From contig URIJ01000112.1 of NCBI GenBank assembly GCA_900547835.1, positions 1-6,789 of the forward strand: a stretch of 6,789 nucleotides of DNA. The letters run 5' to 3'. Made by a program: the position numbers and the translations under genes. Below are positions 1 through 4,425 of the stretch, piece after piece (the first letter of the stretch is position 1; every line of letters starts with the position of its first letter). This DNA is from an uncultured Collinsella sp. (GTDB lineage: Bacteria > Actinomycetota > Coriobacteriia > Coriobacteriales > Coriobacteriaceae). The notes under the pieces are model-generated. The model was given only the letters and a program-made list of their open reading frames with translations. It had not been told where the DNA came from and did not search any database.

Positions 1-39
1 AGAAGCCCTCGCTGCGCACTTCGTGCGGCGAGGGCTTCT
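1..39. terminator. Strong hairpin at window edge, probable terminator
   Basis: Bases 1-12 pair perfectly with 28-39 (arm AGAAGCCCTCGC). Inside, 15-19 pair with 23-27 around a TTC loop. This long GC-rich stem has the form of an intrinsic terminator. On the plus strand only a short T stretch follows the stem before GCG, so the tail is weak in that direction. The minus-strand tail would lie outside the window and cannot be judged. It probably ends a gene to the left of the window. Confidence 0.6.
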
Positions 40-134
40 TGCGTCCTGCGGAGTGCGCCGGGAGGGAACTTGTTCTCTGCCCTGCGGGTTCGGCGATGTC
101 ACAACGGGCAATGATTAATCTGAATAAAGATGGT

Positions 135-159
135 GCGCGGCCTTTTAGGCTGCGCTTTT
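135..159 (+). terminator. Intrinsic terminator, plus strand
   Basis: GCGCGGCC (135-142) pairs with GGCTGCGC (148-155) as an 8-bp stem with one G-U wobble and a TTTTA loop. It is followed directly by TTTTGCTTTGC. This is a compact rho-independent terminator for plus-strand transcripts. No plus-strand gene is recognisable immediately upstream, so it either backs up the hairpin at 1-39 or ends an unrecognised short transcript. Confidence 0.6.
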
Positions 160-193
160 GCTTTGCTTCGCGCCATGTGGGGGCGGTGGCGAC

Positions 194-394
194 GTGCATT
201 TTTGCGAGTATTCTGCAGTCGAAGGTCCCTGCATACCGATCTCGGGCAAAAAATCGGGAGTTCTCGATGTTTTCTACGAATGATGGGCGGGGTTATGGGC
301 TGGCAGCGTTTGATTTGCAGGGATATTCGCGGTCTTTGGCATTTATCGTGGCGCCCGAAGCTCTTGGTTATGTTGAATACTCCTAAAAATGCAC
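194..394. repeat. 201-bp element bounded by 20-bp inverted repeats
   Basis: Bases 194-213 (GTGCATTTTTGCGAGTATTC) are the inverted counterpart of 375-394. Of 20 positions, 18 pair by Watson-Crick rules, one is a G-U wobble (204/384) and one is a C-C mismatch (205/383). A second inverted pair, CGAAGGTCCC (220-229) with GGGACCTTCG (407-416), interlocks with the first rather than nesting inside it. The enclosed 161 bp show no recognisable gene or transposase. It could be a short non-autonomous element or a repeated intergenic sequence; genome copies would decide. Confidence 0.6.
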
Positions 395-418
395 GGCGCT
401 TAGAGGGGGACCTTCGCG

Positions 419-464
419 AAAAAGGAAACCGCCCCGTCGAAGTATGCATTCGACGGGGCGGTTT
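419..464 (-). terminator. lemA transcription terminator
   Basis: Bases 426-441 pair perfectly with 449-464 (16 bp, GC-rich core CCGCCCCGTCGA) around a 7-nt loop. Read on the minus strand the stem is followed by a T-rich tail (GGTTTCCTTTTTCG, ending near 419), as expected for an intrinsic terminator. It lies 37 bp beyond the lemA stop codon in the transcribed direction. The plus-strand tail is poor (TTTATGCATTT), so the main direction is minus. Confidence 0.85.
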
Positions 465-500
465 ATGCATTTGGCCGATTAAGGATGCGCTGTCAAACTA

Positions 501-1052
501 CTAGAACTTGACGGTCGGGGCCTGGCGGGCTGCTTCGGCGGCCTCGAAGCCCTGGCGCTCCTTAAACTGGAAGATGCCGGCAAAGATGACAGCCGGGAAC
601 GTCTGAATGGCGTTGTTGTAGCTGAGCACGCAATCGTTGTAGCTCTGGCGTGCATAGCTAATCTTGTTCTCGGTATCCTCGAGCGATGCCTGCAGCTGCG
701 TAAAGTTGGTGTTTGCCTTAAGATCGGGATAGGCCTCGGCTACGGCGAAGAGCTGACGCAGCGCACCGGTCAGCACGTTGTCGGCTTCCATCTTGGCTTC
801 GGGCGTGGTGGCCTTGACGGCGGTGTTACGCGCGCTGATCACGGCGGAGAGCGTCTCCTGCTCGTGCTTGGCGTAGCCCTTGACGGTCTCGACCAGGTTG
901 GGGATCAGGTCGTTGCGACGCTGCAGCTGCGTATCGATGTTCTGCCAGGCGTTATCGATGCGGTTACGCTTGGTGACCATGTTGTTGTAGATGCCGGCGA
1001 TGGCGCAGACAATCACAATGACAACAACGATGCCGATGATGACGGTAATCAT
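501..1052 (-). CDS. lemA: LemA family membrane protein
   Basis: Encodes 183 residues, the usual length for LemA proteins, which are envelope proteins of poorly defined function with one N-terminal membrane anchor and an alpha-helical bundle outside the membrane. Residues 2-21 are a single hydrophobic helix rich in Val and Ile. The family block RRNDLIPNLVETVKGYAKHE is at 45-64. Family-typical segments follow: AYPDLKAN, LEDTENKISYARQSYND, and YNNAIQTFP ending near residue 153. The start at 1052 (ATG) is chosen because the membrane helix begins right there and GGAG sits 6 nt upstream. The frame stays open upstream to 1277, but that would add 75 non-conserved residues across the promoter and into the tetR gene. 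The gene appears to be transcribed alone: a promoter lies at 1114-1142 and a terminator at 419-464. No htpX or TPM-domain partner is seen in the window. Confidence 0.95.
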   Translation of the reverse strand: MITVIIGIVVVIVIVCAIAGIYNNMVTKRNRIDNAWQNIDTQLQRRNDLIPNLVETVKGYAKHEQETLSAVISARNTAVKATTPEAKMEADNVLTGALRQLFAVAEAYPDLKANTNFTQLQASLEDTENKISYARQSYNDCVLSYNNAIQTFPAVIFAGIFQFKERQGFEAAEAARQAPTVKF

Positions 1053-1100
1053 GATGTCTCCGTTTCGAATGGCCGCGGCGGCATGCGCCAGCTGCCGTTG

Positions 1101-1120
1101 GTATAACGCTACTAGTATAC
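1101..1120. promoter_or_regulatory. Possible operator over the lemA -10 box
   Basis: GTATA (1101-1105) and TATAC (1116-1120) form an imperfect 20-bp dyad with TA at its centre. It overlaps the -10 box of the lemA promoter in the gap between lemA and the divergent TetR-type gene. TetR proteins typically bind dyads of about this size beside their own genes. The arms are short and AT-rich, so chance is a real possibility. Confidence 0.25.
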
Positions 1121-1142
1121 CCGCAACGTTTTGCCGTGCCGA
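1114..1142 (-). promoter_or_regulatory. Probable sigma-70-type promoter of lemA
   Basis: On the minus strand TATACT (1119-1114) is a near-consensus -10 box. TCGGCA (1142-1137), which matches the -35 consensus at 4 of 6 positions, lies 17 bp upstream of it. The predicted transcript start is about 55 nt upstream of the lemA ATG. This is a direct motif reading; no start-site data are available. Confidence 0.55.
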
Positions 1143-1251
1143 ACTTTCCGGTAAGCGTTGTGTTTTCGGCGGGGTCGGCACCGGGGCAAAGCGCGCGAGG
1201 TACAGGTGTAAGATATGCGACAGATTGACGAGTGTTGTCTTTGCCCTGAGG

Positions 1252-1848
1252 ATGGCGATACCAGTGGACCTTCGCATTAAGAAAACCTACCGCGCCCTGT
1301 TCGATGCCTTCACCGAGCTTCTCGAGGAGCATCGTTTTGAGGACCTGACGGTTGCCATGCTGTGCGACCGCGCCATGATTCGCCGCACGACGTTCTACAA
1401 GCACTTTCGCGACAAGAACGATTACTTTGCCTTTTATATCGATGAGCTCATGTCGGGCTTGCCGCAAAAACAGCCCGATGAGGCCGGCGCGGTATCTGCC
1501 GAGGACGTGCGCGCGCTTCGGCACGCGATTTTGGACGATGCCATGGATTTGATTCTGGCGCACGAGCGGCTCATGGATAACATTTTGGCAAGCAGCATGT
1601 CGGGCATGTTGACCAACGTTATTTGCGACCGCATTGCCCGCTCCATCCGCGAGCGTGTGATGAACGTGCTTGCCGAGGATGCCCTGGCCCCCGTGTCACT
1701 CGAGACGACGTCTGAGTTTGTCGCCGGCGGTATTATTCGACTTTTCACGATATGGTGGGAGTCGGGTCACGATCTTGAGCGTCGACCCGAGATAGCCGAC
1801 GTGGTCGATGCGCTGTTCGAGCGCACCATGACGCCGGTGAATCACTAA
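1252..1848 (+). CDS. TetR/AcrR-family transcriptional regulator
   Basis: A DNA-binding regulator of 198 residues, normal for TetR proteins. The N-terminal helix-turn-helix spans roughly residues 12-58: a first helix (TYRALFDAFTELLEEH), then FEDLTVAMLCDRAMIRRTTFYKHFRDKNDYF, including the TetR hallmark T-x-F-Y-x-H-F (47-52). The C-terminal part (about 70-198) is the helical ligand and dimer domain. Its FVAGGIIRLFTIWWESG segment (156-172) resembles the TetR_C_7/DhaS-like subgroup, though this is from memory of the pattern. The ligand is unknown. Start choice is uncertain: ATG 1252 has GAGG directly abutting it, which is too close for good initiation, while GTG 1264 (194 residues, VDLRIKKTYRAL) has the same GAGG 12 nt upstream and matches the usual family start. 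The gene diverges from lemA and ends 2 bp before the 3' end of the oppositely oriented tRNA-Ser. Confidence 0.9.
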   Translation: MAIPVDLRIKKTYRALFDAFTELLEEHRFEDLTVAMLCDRAMIRRTTFYKHFRDKNDYFAFYIDELMSGLPQKQPDEAGAVSAEDVRALRHAILDDAMDLILAHERLMDNILASSMSGMLTNVICDRIARSIRERVMNVLAEDALAPVSLETTSEFVAGGIIRLFTIWWESGHDLERRPEIADVVDALFERTMTPVNH

Positions 1849-1850
1849 GG

Positions 1851-1940
1851 TGGCGGAGAGAGGGGGATTCGAACCCCCGGAACGCTCTCGCGCTCAACGG
1901 TTTTCAAGACCGCCGCATTCAACCGCTCTGCCATCTCTCC
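1851..1940 (-). tRNA. tRNA-Ser (anticodon UGA)
   Basis: Read on the minus strand this gives a 90-nt tRNA with an encoded 3' CCA (1853-1851). The acceptor arm GGAGAGA (1940-1934) pairs with TCTCTCC (1861-1855), with discriminator G. The anticodon loop CTTGAAA gives anticodon TGA, which reads UCA and other UCN serine codons. A long variable arm (GAGCGCGAGAGCGTTC region) is the class II feature of serine tRNAs. The T arm GGGGG-TTCGAAT-CCCCC is intact. The gene is convergent with the TetR-type gene and divergent from tadA. Confidence 0.96.
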
Positions 1941-1950
1941 GTGAGTCGTA

Positions 1951-1976
1951 ATGATAGCATCGTTTTGGATTTGCAA
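1951..1976 (-). promoter_or_regulatory. Possible tRNA-Ser promoter
   Basis: On the minus strand TATCAT (1956-1951) lies 10 bp before the tRNA 5' end and would serve as a -10 box. TTGCAA (1976-1971) lies 14 bp upstream of it. That spacing is shorter than the usual 16-18, so the -35 assignment is weak. The 51-bp gap must also serve tadA or be crossed by its transcript. Confidence 0.3.
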
Positions 1977-1991
1977 CAGGGAAGGCGAACG

Positions 1992-3773
1992 ATGACGATC
2001 ACCGAAATCGACGAGAAGTTCATGCGCGAGGCGTTGGCGGAGGCGCGAGCCGCCGCGGCGGTGGGCGAGGTGCCCATCGGAGCCGTAGTGGTGCGCGACG
2101 GCGAGATTGTCGCGCGGGCGCATAATCGCCGCGAGCTCGACCAGGATCCTTCGGCGCATGCCGAGTTTTCGGCCCTGTGCGCCGCCGCTCAGGCGCTTGG
2201 ACGCTGGCGTCTTTCCGATTGTACGGTCTACGTGACGCTCGAGCCCTGCTGCATGTGCGCGGGGCTTATGGTTAACGCGCGCGTGGGGCGCTGCGTGTAT
2301 GGCGCGAGCGACGCCAAGGCGGGTGCGTTGGGATCCCTATACGATTTGAATGCCGATTCGCGCCTGAATCATCGGTTTAACGTGACGGCTGGCGTGCTGG
2401 CAGACGAGTGTCGTGAGGTGTTGAGCGGCTATTTTAGTGGGTTGCGTGGCACCGATGGTACTGGCTGCGGTTGTGGGGCCGATCTTGAGGCACATGCCGC
2501 TCATGCCGAGGCGCTCGCGTGTGCCGAAGAAATCGCCGTTGAGGTGGTCGATTTTGGTGCCGCGTGCCGCCGGCCCCGCCGTGTGCTGTTGGCGATCGAC
2601 TCCTTTAAGGGTAGCGTTTCGAGCGCGCAGGCGGAGGCGGCGGTTGCCGAAGGCGTGCGCCGTGTGTGGTCCGATGCCCAGGTGGCCACGTTGCCGCTGG
2701 CAGATGGTGGCGAGGGAACGCTCGATGCCGTTGCCGCCTGCGGTGGCGAGCTTGTGACCTGCGAGGTTGCAGGCCCCTTGGGCGACCGCGCGTCTGCCCG
2801 GATGCTGGTGGACGGCGAGCGCGAGTCCGCGGTCATCGAGATGGCCGAGGCGGCCGGCATCGGGTACTCGCCTTGCACGGAGTCGTCGGCGCTGGCCGCT
2901 ACAACCTATGGCGTGGGCGAGCTCATGCTTCGCGCGGTTCGCACGGGCGCAAAGACTATCTATATTGGCTTGGGCGGCAGCGCCACCAACGATGGTGGCG
3001 CCGGCATGCTGCAGGCGCTGGGCGCGCGTGTGGTCGATGATCAGGGATGCGATGTCGCCCCCGGTCTTGCCGGCCTTGAGCAGGTGGCGAGCGTTGATCT
3101 GGCGCCCGCGCTGCAGGCTTTGGATGATGCTCGTATCGTTGTGCTTTCCGATGTCGAGAATCCGCTCGTGGGGCGTCGAGGCGCACTGGCGGTGTTCGGC
3201 GGGCAGAAGGGCCTGCCGGCGGATGATGTCGAGGTGCTGCGCAGATACGACGGCTGGATGGTCGGCTACGGTCGCTTGCTCGATGCGGCGATTGCCAGAG
3301 CTCGAGCCCAGGGGTTGTTGCGCACACCCGAGGGTGCTCGGACATTTGGCTCGGTGCTCGGAGTGCCCGGTGCCGGTGCCGCAGGCGGCCTGGGTGCCGC
3401 GCTGCTGGCGCTCGGGGCGGAGCTGCGTTCGGGCGTGGAGACGGTGCTCGATCTCGTGGGGTTTGACGAGCGCGTGCGCGATGTCGACCTGGTCATAACG
3501 GGCGAGGGCAATATGGATGAGCAGTCCGCCGCCGGTAAGGCGCCGGTGGGTGTGGCCCGTCGTGCGAAGCGATATGGCAAGCCGGTGATTGCTGTCGTGG
3601 GCGGTCGCGCTGATAACCTGGATGCGGTGTATGGGCAAGGCATCGACCTTGTACTGCCGATTTGCCGCAAACCCATGGGCCTGGAACAGGCACTCGATCC
3701 GCAAGAAGCCACAACCAACCTCATCTGCGCCGGCGAAGCGGCCGCTCGATCCTACGACCTTGGCCGTATCTAA
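1992..3773 (+). CDS. tadA: Fusion: tRNA adenosine deaminase TadA + glycerate kinase
   Basis: One uninterrupted frame of 593 residues joins two complete enzymes. Residues 1-152 are TadA, which converts A34 to inosine in tRNA-Arg(ACG). They carry the zinc and catalytic motifs H56-A-E58 and P85-C-C-M-C89, with E58 the expected proton shuttle; length and spacing match stand-alone TadA. Residues 153-197 are an Ala-rich, Cys-containing linker. Residues 198-593 are a type-1 glycerate 2-kinase (GlxK/GarK family, ATP + glycerate to 2-phosphoglycerate) of normal family length, about 380-400. It begins with VLLAIDSFKGS (198-208), followed by LADGGEGT (to 243), GLGGSATNDGGAGM (about 326-339), and ITGEGNMDEQSAAGKAP (502-518). 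The start at ATG 1992 is preceded by AGGGAAGG at 1978-1985, 6 nt away; the GTG at 1941 abuts the tRNA and lacks such a site. No strong ribosome binding site or ATG is visible at the domain junction (a GTG lies at 2583), which favours one polypeptide. No clear terminator follows. An assembly error erasing a stop is possible but unlikely, since there is a true linker. Confidence 0.93.
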   Translation: MTITEIDEKFMREALAEARAAAAVGEVPIGAVVVRDGEIVARAHNRRELDQDPSAHAEFSALCAAAQALGRWRLSDCTVYVTLEPCCMCAGLMVNARVGRCVYGASDAKAGALGSLYDLNADSRLNHRFNVTAGVLADECREVLSGYFSGLRGTDGTGCGCGADLEAHAAHAEALACAEEIAVEVVDFGAACRRPRRVLLAIDSFKGSVSSAQAEAAVAEGVRRVWSDAQVATLPLADGGEGTLDAVAACGGELVTCEVAGPLGDRASARMLVDGERESAVIEMAEAAGIGYSPCTESSALAATTYGVGELMLRAVRTGAKTIYIGLGGSATNDGGAGMLQALGARVVDDQGCDVAPGLAGLEQVASVDLAPALQALDDARIVVLSDVENPLVGRRGALAVFGGQKGLPADDVEVLRRYDGWMVGYGRLLDAAIARARAQGLLRTPEGARTFGSVLGVPGAGAAGGLGAALLALGAELRSGVETVLDLVGFDERVRDVDLVITGEGNMDEQSAAGKAPVGVARRAKRYGKPVIAVVGGRADNLDAVYGQGIDLVLPICRKPMGLEQALDPQEATTNLICAGEAAARSYDLGRI

Positions 3774-3794
3774 AACCCATCCCCTCGATAAGTC

Positions 3795-3853
3795 GCGGTG
3801 AAATACGGAGCGTTTTTGCCTTTAAGGGGCCAATTCAGTCCGTATTCCACCGC
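3795..3853. repeat. 15-bp inverted repeat with 29-nt loop
   Basis: GCGGTGAAATACGGA (3795-3809) pairs with TCCGTATTCCACCGC (3839-3853) at 14 of 15 positions. The exception is 3801/3847, an A-C mismatch on the plus strand that becomes a U-G wobble in a minus-strand RNA. It starts 22 bp after the tadA-kinase stop. There is no T tail on the plus strand, so it is not a canonical terminator. Confidence 0.65.
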
Positions 3854-3880
3854 AACTTCGAGAATGGCCATTCGAGGTTG
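3853..3880. repeat. 10-bp hairpin with central palindrome
   Basis: CAACTTCGAG (3853-3862) pairs with TTCGAGGTTG (3871-3880) with G-U wobbles at 3857/3876 and 3862/3871. An alternative register is the perfect 12-bp palindrome GAATGGCCATTC (3862-3873). It abuts the preceding inverted repeat, sharing base 3853. Confidence 0.5.
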
Positions 3881-3910
3881 ACCGCCTTGTGCCTTGGGTC
3901 GGACCGTTTG

Positions 3911-4068
3911 CCACGAAATGCGGCCATCTACTACGTTAAACCGGCCACCTTCGACCATCCCGGAATTTGCAAAAACAAAACCGCAGGTAGAAAGCTTGCC
4001 GATTTTCGAAAAAGCCGGCTATGGTTGACCCTTGCGGCCTAAACGTAGTAGATAGGCCCTTTTCGTGG
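3911..4068. repeat. 158-bp inverted-repeat element with 27-bp ends
   Basis: Bases 3911-3937 pair with 4042-4068 in one ungapped register at 23 of 27 positions. The outer block is CCACGAAA/TTTCGTGG and the inner block ATCTACTACGTT/AACGTAGTAGAT; the four mismatches cluster between them (3919, 3921, 3923, 3925). The interior holds a smaller pair, CCGCA (3981-3985) with TGCGG (4033-4037), and an 8-bp palindrome AGCCGGCT (4013-4020). There is no coding content. It could be a short non-autonomous mobile element or a structured repeat. Confidence 0.6.
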
Positions 4069-4088
4069 CGCAGCGTCAGACCAGTCTT

Positions 4089-4158
4089 TTTGGGGCGGGG
4101 TTATTTTGACTACATGCCGATCTGATTGCCCAAGTAGTCAAAATAGCCCCGTCCCAAA
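4089..4158 (+). repeat. 25-bp inverted repeat, hairpin with 20-nt loop
   Basis: Bases 4089-4113 pair with 4134-4158 along all 25 positions if G-U pairs are allowed: 23 Watson-Crick pairs plus wobbles at 4095/4152 and 4101/4146. In a minus-strand RNA those two would be A-C mismatches, so pairing is complete only in plus-strand RNA. No T tail follows (TTAGCTACTTTG), so it is not a typical terminator. Its GGGCGGGGTTAT (4093-4104) also occurs at 285-296 in the other gene-free region. Confidence 0.65.
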
Positions 4159-4337
4159 TTAGCTACTTTGTGGGTTGTGGGGGATAAAGATTGCCGGTCG
4201 ATTTGTCCTACTGGGGTATGTCGATGGCGCGAGTGGTTCGATTTTGAGCCTGAGTGGCAACCCGAGGCGAAATTTCGGGTCACCCAAATTGCTACAATTT
4301 TAAGCATATAGCGATGTCCTGCCTTGCGTTTCTGCGC

Positions 4338-4345
4338 GGGGGGGG
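4338..4345. repeat. Eight-G homopolymer tract upstream of adhesin
   Basis: An uninterrupted run of eight G residues lies 80 bp before the adhesin ATG and about 35 bp upstream of the TACAAT hexamer. Tracts of this kind in promoter regions can change length by slipped-strand replication. The tract itself is certain; any regulatory role is inference. Confidence 0.5.
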
Positions 4346-4357
4346 CGTATATTTGCA

Positions 4358-4385
4358 TCGATGGGGACGACGACACACATACAAT
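4358..4385 (+). promoter_or_regulatory. Possible adhesin promoter
   Basis: TACAAT (4380-4385) is a good -10 box and would give a leader of roughly 30-35 nt. The hexamer at the matching -35 position (TCGATG, 4358-4363, 16-bp spacing) fits poorly. A better-looking TTGCAT (4353-4358) is 21 bp away, which is too far for normal spacing. A strong -10 with a weak -35 would suit an activated or spacing-sensitive promoter. Another TACAAT at 4293-4298 is an alternative. Confidence 0.35.
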
Positions 4386-4425
4386 GAGCTGTTTCTTGCC
4401 GTCCTCATGGATTGGGAGGGCCTTC

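Larger units (their letters stand above)
40..425. other. Gene-free region left of lemA
   Basis: Open frames of 115-124 codons exist here on both strands, but they overlap one another, run through the hairpins at 135-159 and 194-394, lack a convincing ribosome binding site, and match no family I recognise. I read the region as non-coding. It holds a plus-strand terminator and an inverted-repeat element, annotated separately. I see no tRNA, riboswitch or CRISPR structure. Confidence 0.55.
3774..4425. other. 652-bp gene-free gap rich in inverted repeats
   Basis: Short open frames occur (for example 62 codons on the minus strand at 3770-3958 and 110 codons on the plus strand at 4254-4586), but they run through hairpins or into the adhesin gene and have no recognisable family. 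From 3795 to 4158 the DNA is a near-continuous series of inverted repeats, annotated individually. From 4161 to 4425 it is upstream DNA of the adhesin gene. That part includes a 10-bp palindrome CGAAATTTCG (4268-4277), two TACAAT hexamers (4293-4298 and 4380-4385) and an 8-base G tract. No SRP RNA, tRNA or known riboswitch consensus was found by eye. Confidence 0.55.

Noticed and set aside
501..1277. Longer LemA starting at 1277
   Set aside because: The extra 75 residues precede the membrane helix, are not LemA-like, cross the likely promoter and overlap the TetR-type gene. ATG 1052 has a ribosome binding site.
991..1848. Longer TetR-type protein (285 residues) starting at 991
   Set aside because: The extension runs antisense through the lemA start and is unlike TetR N-termini. 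The helix-turn-helix domain starts properly after 1252 or 1264.
2337..3704. 455-codon open frame on the minus strand
   Set aside because: It lies antisense to the TadA-kinase gene, whose motifs are intact. Its product is rich in His, Arg and Ala with no recognisable domain, typical of a shadow frame in high-GC DNA.
3770..3958. 62-codon minus-strand frame after the TadA-kinase gene
   Set aside because: It is made almost wholly of the inverted-repeat modules and has no recognisable family or clear ribosome binding site. More likely a translated repeat than a gene.
3774..4160. SRP RNA gene, considered because scr lies beside tadA in Bacillus
   Set aside because: The conserved SRP Alu/S-domain signatures, such as the GGUCAGG...GGAAGG...AGCA pattern, are absent.
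4161..4425. Cyclic-di-GMP or other riboswitch ahead of the adhesin
   Set aside because: I found no conserved riboswitch core by eye. The leader predicted from TACAAT at 4380 would also be too short.
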